A stretch of DNA of 5,330 nt from an uncultured Collinsella sp. (GTDB lineage: Bacteria; Actinomycetota; Coriobacteriia; Coriobacteriales; Coriobacteriaceae): NCBI GenBank assembly GCA_900554985.1, contig USJQ01000092.1, positions 1 to 5,330 on the forward strand, in the 5' to 3' direction. The notes beneath the pieces are model-generated. The model worked only from the letters and a program-made list of their open reading frames with translations, ran no database searches and was not told the DNA's origin. Shown here piece after piece: positions 1-5,330 of this stretch. A program made the position numbers and the translations under genes. The first letter of the stretch is position 1, and the number at the start of each line of letters is the position of its first letter.

Positions 1-77
1 AAGCCCAGCTGGCGGGCAATCTCCTTGGCGATGGTGGACTTGCCGGAACCGGCGGGGCCGTCGATGGCGACGATCAT
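1..77 (-). CDS. cmk: Cytidylate kinase, N-terminal fragment (cut by window edge)
   Basis: Cytidylate kinase transfers the gamma phosphate of ATP to CMP or dCMP, giving CDP or dCDP for RNA, DNA and lipid precursor synthesis in the cytoplasm. Only the first 25 codons are present; the gene runs off the low-coordinate edge. The peptide begins MIVAIDGPAGSGKSTIAKE, and the P-loop GPAGSGKST lies at residues 7-15, which is the characteristic Cmk N-terminus right at the start of the protein. The ATG at 77-75 is supported by an AAAGGA Shine-Dalgarno at 91-86, 8 nt upstream. It is the last gene of the scpA-scpB-rluB-cmk chain, and that order is common in Gram-positive genomes, which supports the call. 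The 65 nt between it and the rluB remnant show no clear terminator or promoter. The N-terminus alone could in principle belong to another short nucleotide kinase, but motif and context together make cmk very likely. Confidence 0.93.
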   Translation of the reverse strand, partial: MIVAIDGPAGSGKSTIAKEIARQLG

Positions 78-142
78 GCAATGCTTCCTTTCGGTGGTTG
101 ACGTGCTGGTATGGGACGCGGGCGCTGGGGCTTTGCGATTGC

Positions 143-705
143 CTAGCTCGTGTAGCGCTCGCGGTAGGTGTTGCGCTTGGGCGCGGAGCCGTGGCTGCCG
201 TGGTGACGCGTGCGACTCGCGGTGTTGGTCGCCGGCGCGGCGCTGCGCTTGGAGCTGGCCTGCTTGGGCGGGATACCGCCGTCTTTGAGGATCTGCACCT
301 CGCGGTCGGTGAGCTCGCGCCACGAGCCCTTGGCCACATCCTTGAGCTCCAGGCCGGCAAAGTTGCAGCGGTGCAGGCGGATCACCGGGTGGTGAATCTT
401 GCTCAGCATGCGCTTGACCTGGTTCTTGCGGCCTTCGCGGATGATGACCTCCACGGCGGTGGTGCCGGGCTTAACGCCTTGCGGAGCTACGGCCTCGGCC
501 TCGCGCGCGTTAATGACGCGGCAGATCGCCGGCTGGCACAGGCCGTCATCGAGCTCGATGCCGCGGCGGCTCGGCACGCCCGCGCGCGCCAAAAGCGCTG
601 CAGGCGCATGGTGTGCGGATAGACGGGCTGGACGTCGCCTGCGGGCGTTGTGGCGCCCGTGGCGCTTGTGATGCGCGTCTCCCCTGCTTCGTTAGTTCTC
701 GTCAT
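143..705 (-). pseudogene. rluB: rluB-type 23S rRNA pseudouridine synthase, broken by a frameshift and an internal deletion
   Basis: Intact RsuA/RluB-family enzymes pair an N-terminal S4 RNA-binding domain with a catalytic domain and isomerise a specific uridine in 23S rRNA. Here translation should start at ATG 705-703, with GGAGGA at 716-711 inside scpB, and run through a 32-residue leader into the S4 start MRLQRF. The run of four T (591-594) then puts the reading out of frame, and it stops at 489-487 after 72 residues. Adding one T restores MRLQRFLARAGVPSRR, which continues in that frame to the stop at 145-143. Right after SRR comes GIELDDG, normally deep in the catalytic domain, so the rest of S4 and the GRLD catalytic-Asp region are absent from every frame. 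The family C-terminus remains: EGRKNQVKRM, PVIRLHR and SWRELTDREV, then a basic Ser/Arg/His-rich tail. I estimate about 130 codons lost, from family knowledge. The intact paralogue could be rsuA-like rather than strictly rluB. An assembly error is a real alternative. Confidence 0.85.
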
Positions 706-1411
706 GCATATCCTCCGAGGTATCACCGGTGGGCAGAAGCTCCTCGCCATCGGTGTCCTCAACATCGGTATCGATCAGTTCGCGCTCTTCGTCCAGGTCC
801 TCGGCCTGCTCCTCGAGCGTGGACTGAATGCTGCGGCCGCTCAGGCGCTCGCGGATAAACTGGCGTGACTGCTCGTCGGGGGCAAACTGCTCCAGATCGG
901 GCAGGTCGCGGGTGGAGCGCAGGCCGAACTTTTCCAAGAAGGCGTTGGTCGTGCCGTAGATGATGGCCTGACCGCGTTCGGGGTCGCGGCCGAGTTCGCG
1001 CACCAGGCCCTTGTCCACGAGCGACGCGATGACGCCGTCGGAGTTGACGCCCCGGACGCCCTTGACCACCTCGCGCGTGACGGGCTGGTGGTAGGCGATG
1101 ACGGCCAGGGTCTCGAGCGCCGCCTGTGACAGCTTTTGCGTGTCCCAGCTCAGCACGTAGGCCTCGACCACGTCATGGTAGGCGGGGTGCGTGAACATGC
1201 GCCAGCCACCGGCGACTTCGCGCAGCTGAAAGCCGCGGTTGGCCTCCTCGTACTCAACTTTGAGCTCAGCCAAAAGCGACGCGCACTCGCCCGGGGCGAT
1301 ATCCAGCGCACTTGCCAGCGCGGGTGCGCTGACGGGGTCGCTCGACACCAGCAGCAGCGCCTCGAGAGCGCCTTTGAGGCTGTTTGCCTCCAGCGTGGAA
1401 AGGTTCGACAT
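692..1411 (-). CDS. scpB: Segregation and condensation protein B
   Basis: ScpB is the dimeric winged-helix (kite) subunit that binds the kleisin ScpA within the SMC-ScpAB condensin complex, which organises and segregates the chromosome. The 239-residue product has two winged-helix regions, roughly residues 8-85 and 92-165. The strongest family signature spans 94-172: LSQAALETLAVIAYHQPVTR, then the RGV segment at 120-122, then IIYGTTNAFLEKFGL at 150-164. The last 40 residues form an acidic tail, probably disordered. The ATG at 1411-1409 follows the scpA stop by 11 nt. Its Shine-Dalgarno AGGAG (1424-1420) overlaps that stop codon and sits 8 nt from the start, so the two subunits are probably translationally coupled. 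The 3' end overlaps the start of the rluB remnant by 14 nt. Length and motifs are normal for the family. Confidence 0.96.
   Translation of the reverse strand: MSNLSTLEANSLKGALEALLLVSSDPVSAPALASALDIAPGECASLLAELKVEYEEANRGFQLREVAGGWRMFTHPAYHDVVEAYVLSWDTQKLSQAALETLAVIAYHQPVTREVVKGVRGVNSDGVIASLVDKGLVRELGRDPERGQAIIYGTTNAFLEKFGLRSTRDLPDLEQFAPDEQSRQFIRERLSGRSIQSTLEEQAEDLDEERELIDTDVEDTDGEELLPTGDTSEDMHDEN
711..716 (-). promoter_or_regulatory. rluB: Shine-Dalgarno of the rluB remnant, inside scpB
   Basis: GGAGGA on the minus strand lies 5 nt before the ATG at 705-703 and within the last codons of scpB. It shows that the start of the rluB gene is preserved even though the body is broken. It also argues against the internal ATG at 609-607, just before the S4 domain, which has no such site upstream. 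Confidence 0.75.
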
Positions 1412-1422
1412 ACTAGCGTCTC

Positions 1423-2232
1423 CTATTCGGTGAGCTCGGGGCCCTCGCCGGGCACGTATGCCTCGGCGCCCTCGACGCGGTTGATTTGAATAGTTCCAAA
1501 GATCTCGTCCTGGCTCAGTGTAAGAGAGCCGCGCTTGGCGAGCTCGAGCATGGCCAGGAAGGTGACGACAAGCTGTTCGGTGGTGGCATCGCCGTCCAAC
1601 AGCTCGCGGAAGGTGCAGGTTTGGTGAGCCATGGTAAAGCGATCGACCGAGGCCACCGTCAGGTCGAGCGGCACGCGATGCGGTGCCACGTGCTCGGCTT
1701 CCAGCAGGAAAGTCTGGCGCTTGCCGTCCAGGTCGGCGCAGATGACGGCGAGGCCGCGCAGGGTAATGCCGGCCAGGTAGTCGGGCATAAGGCCCAAGAA
1801 CTCGGGGTCGGGGCCGGCCACGCGCGGATGCATGCGGCTTTCGGCCTGCATGCGGGCGCCAAGGGCTGCCGCCGCGCCCTTAAACTGCTTGTAGGCAATC
1901 AGGCGCTGGATCAGGACCTCGCGTAGGGCGTCGCCGTCGAGCGCGCTGAGTTCCTCGAGGTCATCGTCGTCCTCGTCATCGTCGTCTGTCTTGCGCGGGG
2001 CCTCCTGGGGCACCAGCGAGGCGGCCTTGATGTCCAAAAGAGTTGCCGCGACCAGCAGAAAGTCGCTCGCCACGTCCAGGTCCAGCGCCTCGATGCGCTC
2101 CACCTCGGCAAGGTACTGCTCGGCCACCTCGCTGATGGAGATGGCGCCGATATCTACTTTTTGTCGGGTTACCAGCTGCAGCAGCAGGTCGAAAGGTCCG
2201 CTGTAGACCTGCGTCGACACGCGATACGACAT
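1423..2232 (-). CDS. scpA: Segregation and condensation protein A (kleisin)
   Basis: ScpA is the kleisin that bridges the two SMC heads and recruits a ScpB dimer. The 269-residue product shows the N-terminal helical domain with FDLLLQLV at 14-21 (family pattern LDLLLxLI) and ASDFLLVAATLLDIKAASL at 55-73 (family pattern EFLxMAATLLxIKSxxLL). A middle linker contains a run of nine acidic residues at 83-91. The C-terminal winged helix carries VVTFLAMLELAKRGSLTLSQ at 222-241, followed by the FGTIQI strand. The ATG at 2232-2230 is preceded by an excellent Shine-Dalgarno, AAAGGAGG at 2246-2239. An 84-nt gap separates it from the protease gene upstream, so it may head its own transcription unit with scpB, rluB and cmk. 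The length is typical and nothing essential is missing. SMC itself is not in the window. Confidence 0.96.
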   Translation of the reverse strand: MSYRVSTQVYSGPFDLLLQLVTRQKVDIGAISISEVAEQYLAEVERIEALDLDVASDFLLVAATLLDIKAASLVPQEAPRKTDDDDEDDDDLEELSALDGDALREVLIQRLIAYKQFKGAAAALGARMQAESRMHPRVAGPDPEFLGLMPDYLAGITLRGLAVICADLDGKRQTFLLEAEHVAPHRVPLDLTVASVDRFTMAHQTCTFRELLDGDATTEQLVVTFLAMLELAKRGSLTLSQDEIFGTIQINRVEGAEAYVPGEGPELTE

Positions 2233-2238
2233 CTTCGA

Positions 2239-2246
2239 CCTCCTTT
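2239..2246 (-). promoter_or_regulatory. scpA: Strong Shine-Dalgarno of scpA
   Basis: AAAGGAGG on the minus strand is close to a perfect complement of the 16S rRNA 3' end and lies 6 nt before the scpA ATG. It is the strongest ribosome binding site in the window and fits scpA being translated independently after the 84-nt gap. Confidence 0.85.
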
Positions 2247-2250
2247 GACG

Positions 2251-2265
2251 GCGCCTTCGCGGCGC
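2251..2265. repeat. Short GC-rich inverted repeat just before the scpA Shine-Dalgarno
   Basis: GCGCC (2251-2255) and GGCGC (2261-2265) are inverted around 5 nt and lie 4 nt upstream of the scpA Shine-Dalgarno in transcript order. A 5-bp all-GC stem here could affect initiation or mark the 5' end of the scpA leader. Five base pairs in GC-rich DNA may also be chance. Confidence 0.3.
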
Positions 2266-2282
2266 GGTTTGGGTGCATGTTA

Positions 2283-2301
2283 CGACCGTTTTGCACGGTC
2301 G
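2283..2301. repeat. Perfect 7-bp inverted repeat after the M50 gene
   Basis: CGACCGT (2283-2289) and ACGGTCG (2295-2301) are perfect inverted copies around a 5-nt spacer. The repeat begins 15 nt after the M50 stop codon and could form a small hairpin in the transcript. No T run follows it on either strand, so a standard intrinsic terminator is not supported. It could be an operator, a processing site or chance. Confidence 0.5.
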
Positions 2302-2316
2302 ACCTGTAAGTTTACC

Positions 2317-3000
2317 TTAGATGCCGGCGATTGCGAAGTTGAGCAGCTGCTCAGCAAGCGGATACACGGTAACGTCGAAATAGCGGCCAATCACGTCGAG
2401 TCCTGTCCACATGGGCAGCAGGTACAGCACGATGATAAGGATCGGCATGGCGTATTGCTGCAGGCGGTAGTAGTTGGCGAGCGCCTTGCCTTTGAGGAAC
2501 GGCACGATGATCGACGAGCCGTCGAGCGGCGGGATCGGGATGAGGTTAAAAAACGCGAGTGACAGGTTGACCACGATAAACGTGGCGCCGAAGTTCATGA
2601 TCTGTGACGCCGTGGCAAAGGACATGCCGGTATAGAGGCTGCCATATGCCGCGTGCATGAGGGCGGCCGCGAGGCACGCGAGTGCGATGTTCGACGCGGG
2701 GCCGGCCACGCTCACCAGGACCTCGTCGCGTTTGGGGTGCTTGAGGTTGTTGAGGTAGACGGGCACGGGTTTGGCGAAGGCGAATACCGGGCCGCCGGCC
2801 GCGAGCATGAGCAGCGGCAGGATGATGGTGCCAAACAGGTCGATATGGTTAAGCGGGTTGAGCGACACGCGGCCGCGCGAACGGGCCGTCTTGTCGCCGA
2901 GCGCCCAGGCCGCGGCGGCGTGTGCGCTCTCGTGGATCACGATACCCACGATGACGGCAACGGCGCTGGCGAGCAGGTTCATGAGGTAGCTGCTGGACAT
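2317..3000 (-). CDS. Site-2 protease family (M50) membrane metalloprotease
   Basis: This is a zinc metalloprotease embedded in the cytoplasmic membrane, of the short PDZ-less M50 type (related to B. subtilis YwhC). Such enzymes cleave substrates within the membrane, but the substrate of this subgroup is generally unknown. In the 227 residues, the zinc-binding HESAH lies at 23-27 in the first membrane segment. GPASN is at 100-104, a conserved feature of this group. The third metal-ligand motif NLIPIPPLDG is at 152-161, with D160 the expected ligand. Hydrophobic stretches near 8-30, 56-75, 95-118, 135-155 and 183-200 fit a multi-pass protein. The ATG at 3000-2998 has GGGGAG as Shine-Dalgarno 4 nt upstream, and only 9 nt separate it from the stop of the small membrane gene, so the two are probably cotranscribed. 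All catalytic residues I can identify are intact. The link to the scp genes downstream is positional only. Confidence 0.94.
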   Translation of the reverse strand: MSSSYLMNLLASAVAVIVGIVIHESAHAAAAWALGDKTARSRGRVSLNPLNHIDLFGTIILPLLMLAAGGPVFAFAKPVPVYLNNLKHPKRDEVLVSVAGPASNIALACLAAALMHAAYGSLYTGMSFATASQIMNFGATFIVVNLSLAFFNLIPIPPLDGSSIIVPFLKGKALANYYRLQQYAMPILIIVLYLLPMWTGLDVIGRYFDVTVYPLAEQLLNFAIAGI

Positions 3001-3009
3001 GGCGCTCCC

Positions 3010-3306
3010 CTAGCGGACGCGACGCGAGGCGCGCGTGAGCAGGTAATCGGCCACAAACAAAATGACGGCCACGATAGCGTAATCCAGGCGGAACACACCG
3101 CCAAAGGGCGACGTGATGACGCCATAGCCGGCGATGGCGCTTGGCAGTGCGCGTGAAAGCTCAACGACGAAGCCCACAATCTGCAGCTTGGCAGTGAGGC
3201 CGCTAAAGCACAGCAGCACGGTCATCGCGCTCATAAAGATGCCGCAGATGCGACAAGCAATGGCGATGATGCTCATCGCCACGGCAGCGGCCTTACGAGA
3301 ATTCAC
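3010..3306 (-). CDS. Small multi-pass membrane protein of unknown function (98 aa)
   Basis: I do not recognise this protein. From the GTG start it has 98 residues: a short basic N-terminus (NSRK), a long hydrophobic segment at about 9-37, a second at about 41-64 broken by E49 and R52, and a third at about 76-91. It ends with the basic tail TRASRRVR. The central [12 protein letters not shown] (66-77) looks like a loop and is the best candidate for a family motif. The frame stays open upstream to 3426, but that extension lies inside the ABC-F gene and is polar and unlike the rest. The GTG at 3306-3304 has AGGAG 7 nt upstream, which decides the start. It overlaps the end of the ABC-F gene by 14 nt and leads into the M50 protease gene after 9 nt, suggesting translational coupling. 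A role as partner or substrate of the protease is only a guess. A divergent YggT-like protein is another possibility. Confidence 0.75.
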   Translation of the reverse strand: MNSRKAAAVAMSIIAIACRICGIFMSAMTVLLCFSGLTAKLQIVGFVVELSRALPSAIAGYGVITSPFGGVFRLDYAIVAVILFVADYLLTRASRRVR

Positions 3307-5326
3307 GCGCGGTCTCCTCTTCGATTTGGGTGGAAAGCTCCAGCCATTCGTCCTCGAGCTTGGGCAGCTCTTGCTTAAGCCCGTTATATTCCCCCAGCGC
3401 GGCGTTGAACTTGTCTTGATCGGCATAAAGCTCTTCGCTCGCCATCAATTCCATAAGCTCGTCATAGCGGGCGCGCTTTTTGTCGAGCTCCGTCTCGATC
3501 TTCTTGAGCTGGTTACGCACGCCCTTGAGCTTTTTGTTGAGCGCAGCGCGGGCTTGGGCCTCGGCGCGCTTTTGCTCCTTGGTCTTTTTGCCCTCGGCAG
3601 GCTTGGGGGCGGCGACGGGGGTGTCGGCCTGGGCGGCGCTGGCTTTGGTGGGCTTGGCCGCGGCGGGCGCGCTCTCCCCTGCCGCCTCGGCGGCGGCGCG
3701 GGCTGCGAGGTCCTCGCGCTTGTAGAGGTAGTAGTCGTAGTCGCCGTCGTAGACTGTGACTTTGCCATCGCGGATGTCGATGATGCGGTTGGCAACGGCG
3801 CGCACCAGGTGCTCGTCGTGACTGATCAGCACAATGGTACCGGGGAAGTTTTGCAGGGCGTTCTCGAGCATGTCCACCGAGTCGATGTCCAGGTGGTTGG
3901 TGGGCTCGTCCAGGCACAGGAGCGCCTCGGGGGCCACGAGCATCTTAGCCAGGGCCAAGCGCGCCTTTTCGCCGCCGGAAAGGACGCGTACCTGCTTTTC
4001 GATTGCGTCGTTGTCACTAAACAGGAAGGCGCCCAGCAGGCTGCGCTGCTGCGGCACGGTCCACTTGGGCGTAACGGTGTCGATCTCTTGCAGGACGGTG
4101 TTGGATTCGGTCATGCCCTCTAGTGCGTGCTGGGCGTAGTAGGCCACGCCCACGTTGGTGCCCAGATCGCGCGTGCCGGTAGTTGGCGGCTCCAGACCGG
4201 CGAGGATTTTCATCAGGGTGGACTTGCCGGCGCCGTTGGGGCCGACGAGCGCCACATGCTCGCCGCGGTAGAGCTTGAGGTCGATGTCGCTGTAGATATG
4301 CTTTTTGCCGTAGGACTTGGAGACGCCCTCGAGCCCCACGACCATGTCGCCGGAGCGCGGCGGGTCGGGGAACTTAAAGTCGATGTGCTTGTGGCCCTCG
4401 GGCAGGATGACAAGCTCCTTTTTGATCTGCTCGATCTTGCGGATGCGCTCCTGGGCCTGGGCGGCCTTGGTGGGCTTGTAGCGGAACTTGTCGACGAAAA
4501 CCTGCATGTGGGCGATGTCGCGCTCCTGGGCGGCGCGCTTGGCGCGCATCTGCTCCAGGTTGTCCTCGCGCTGCTTGAGGTAGCTGCTGTAGTTGCCGGT
4601 GTAAGTGGTCACGCGACGGTTTTCGAGAGCGGCGACATGGTCGACGCAGGCGTCCATGAAGGCGCGGTCGTGGCTGACGATGAGGACGGCGCCGTCGTAG
4701 TTGGCGATAAAGCCGCGCAGCCACTGGACGCTCTCGAGGTCCAGATGGTTGGTGGGCTCGTCTAACAGCAGCAGGTCGGGATGGCGCAGGAAGAGCTTTG
4801 CCAGCGCGATACGCATCTGCCAGCCGCCGGAGAACTCGGAGCACGGGCGCTCAAAGTCGGTAACTTTAAAGCCCAGGCCGGACAGGATCTTGCGAGCGTT
4901 GCTCTCGAGCTCGTAGCCGCCCAGATGCTCAAAGCGATCCTGGACCTGGCCATACTCGTTAAGGAGTGCGTCGACGTCCTTCCCCTGTTCGGAGAGCTCG
5001 GTGATCTGGGCCTGCAGCTCGTTGGCGCGCTCGCCCATGCGGCGGATTTCCTTGGCAGCGGCCATGACCTCGGCGAGGATGGTGGTGTCCTTTTGCTCCA
5101 GGTTGGTTTCCTGCTCTAGGTAGCCCACCTGGCAGTCCTTGGCGTACTGGACCTGGCCGGCATCGGGGCTGTCGATGCCCATGATAATCTTGAGCATGGT
5201 GGTTTTGCCGGCGCCGTTGGGTCCCACGAGCGCGAAGCGCTCGCCGGGGTTGATCTGGAAGGACGCGCCGCTAAAGAGGACGCGTGCGCCGAAGCTTTTT
5301 TCGATCTTGTCGACCAGGAGGATCAT
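3293..5326 (-). CDS. ABC-F family ATPase (ribosome-associated translation factor, YdiF/YheS-like)
   Basis: ABC-F proteins are soluble twin-ATPase proteins that bind the ribosomal E site and relieve stalled translation; they are not transporters. The 677 residues show two complete nucleotide-binding domains. NBD1 has Walker A GPNGAGKT (35-42), signature SGGWQ (166-170), Walker [13 protein letters not shown] (185-196) and switch SHD (218-220). NBD2 has Walker [10 protein letters not shown] (362-370), signature LSGGEKAR (449-456), [12 protein letters not shown] (469-480) and SHD (502-504). No membrane segments are visible. The interdomain linker (about 240-325) contains [20 protein letters not shown] at 281-300 and is short, as in housekeeping ABC-Fs; resistance-type ABC-Fs usually have a longer linker. 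An Ala/Pro-rich spacer (541-580) leads to a charged coiled coil (581-673), like the C-terminal extension of YdiF or Uup. Only 4 nt lie upstream of the ATG (5326-5324), so the Shine-Dalgarno is out of view and an earlier start cannot be excluded. Confidence 0.94.
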   Translation of the reverse strand: MILLVDKIEKSFGARVLFSGASFQINPGERFALVGPNGAGKTTMLKIIMGIDSPDAGQVQYAKDCQVGYLEQETNLEQKDTTILAEVMAAAKEIRRMGERANELQAQITELSEQGKDVDALLNEYGQVQDRFEHLGGYELESNARKILSGLGFKVTDFERPCSEFSGGWQMRIALAKLFLRHPDLLLLDEPTNHLDLESVQWLRGFIANYDGAVLIVSHDRAFMDACVDHVAALENRRVTTYTGNYSSYLKQREDNLEQMRAKRAAQERDIAHMQVFVDKFRYKPTKAAQAQERIRKIEQIKKELVILPEGHKHIDFKFPDPPRSGDMVVGLEGVSKSYGKKHIYSDIDLKLYRGEHVALVGPNGAGKSTLMKILAGLEPPTTGTRDLGTNVGVAYYAQHALEGMTESNTVLQEIDTVTPKWTVPQQRSLLGAFLFSDNDAIEKQVRVLSGGEKARLALAKMLVAPEALLCLDEPTNHLDIDSVDMLENALQNFPGTIVLISHDEHLVRAVANRIIDIRDGKVTVYDGDYDYYLYKREDLAARAAAEAAGESAPAAAKPTKASAAQADTPVAAPKPAEGKKTKEQKRAEAQARAALNKKLKGVRNQLKKIETELDKKRARYDELMELMASEELYADQDKFNAALGEYNGLKQELPKLEDEWLELSTQIEEETAREFS
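3314..3318 (-). promoter_or_regulatory. Shine-Dalgarno that fixes the GTG start of the small membrane gene
   Basis: AGGAG on the minus strand lies 7 nt before the GTG at 3306-3304 and inside the last codons of the ABC-F gene. It is the main reason for preferring this start over upstream in-frame starts within the ABC-F gene. The 14-nt overlap of the genes means ribosomes finishing ABC-F pass over this site. Confidence 0.75.
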
Positions 5327-5330
5327 GGTG

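Noticed and set aside
585..600. Programmed ribosomal frameshift that would rescue rluB
   Set aside because: The zero-frame codons do not form a slippery heptamer, and even a frameshifted product would lack the catalytic-Asp region.
1486..1926. 146-residue open frame on the plus strand opposite scpA
   Set aside because: It is an antisense shadow of scpA with no domain or motif.
2283..2301. Inverted repeat as an intrinsic terminator of the ABC-F / M50 unit
   Set aside because: The stem is only 7 bp and is followed by TAACATGCAC on the minus strand, with no T tract. There is none on the plus side either.
2277..2309. Possible minus-strand promoter for scpA: TTACAG (2309-2304) and TAACAT (2282-2277)
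   Set aside because: The -35 candidate matches the consensus poorly and the spacer is 21 nt, too long for a normal sigma-70-type promoter.
3307..3426. N-terminal extension of the small membrane protein (138-residue version)
   Set aside because: The extension is a polar, Pro/Lys/Ser-rich stretch entirely within the ABC-F coiled-coil coding region, whereas the GTG at 3306 has a well-placed Shine-Dalgarno.
3134..4123. 329-residue open frame on the plus strand, opposite the ABC-F gene
   Set aside because: It lies antisense to a clearly conserved ABC-F gene. Long antisense frames are expected from codon bias in GC-rich DNA. The Gly/Leu/Val-rich product has no recognisable domain.
4127..4765. 212-residue open frame on the plus strand
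   Set aside because: It is an antisense shadow of ABC-F NBD1, the linker and the start of NBD2, with a low-complexity Val/Ala/Gly product and no convincing start context.
3293..5326. ABC-F protein as an antibiotic-resistance (ARE) factor
   Set aside because: The interdomain linker is short and resembles housekeeping YdiF/YheS/Uup-type proteins. Nothing in the neighbourhood suggests a resistance locus.

Overview
This 5.3-kb window is GC-rich and fully coding on the minus strand, so the genes read from high to low coordinates. Gene content and order (kleisin scpA, scpB, an rluB-type pseudouridine synthase gene, then cmk) fit a high-GC Gram-positive chromosome. The proteins look like those of Coriobacteriia such as Collinsella, but the genus is an inference from general familiarity, not from a search. 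The seven loci read as ordinary chromosomal housekeeping DNA. I see no mobile element, CRISPR array, tRNA or rRNA.

In transcription order the window holds: (1) 5326-3293, an ABC-F translation-factor ATPase, apparently complete; (2) 3306-3010, a small unrecognised membrane protein that starts at a GTG inside the end of the ABC-F gene; (3) 3000-2317, a membrane-embedded site-2 (M50) metalloprotease; (4) an 84-nt gap with two short inverted repeats, the only notable break in the gene chain; (5) 2232-1423, scpA; (6) 1411-692, scpB; (7) 705-143, an rluB-like gene that is broken; (8) 77-1, the first 25 codons of cmk, cut by the window edge.

The genes are tightly packed. The ABC-F gene and the small membrane gene overlap by 14 nt, and so do scpB and the rluB remnant. 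The M50 gene follows the small gene after 9 nt, and scpB follows scpA after 11 nt. This suggests two transcription units, or one long one: ABC-F / membrane protein / M50 protease, then scpA-scpB-rluB-cmk. ScpA and ScpB act together with SMC in chromosome segregation. RluB-type enzymes modify 23S rRNA, and Cmk makes CDP/dCDP.

The one clearly unusual feature is rluB. Its start and Shine-Dalgarno are intact, but it carries a one-base frameshift in a T run (591-594). About 20-30 nt further on, the beginning of the S4 domain is joined directly to the last third of the catalytic domain, so the catalytic-Asp region is missing. This is either a recently inactivated gene or an assembly/sequencing artefact. 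I found no sign of a new biological system here.
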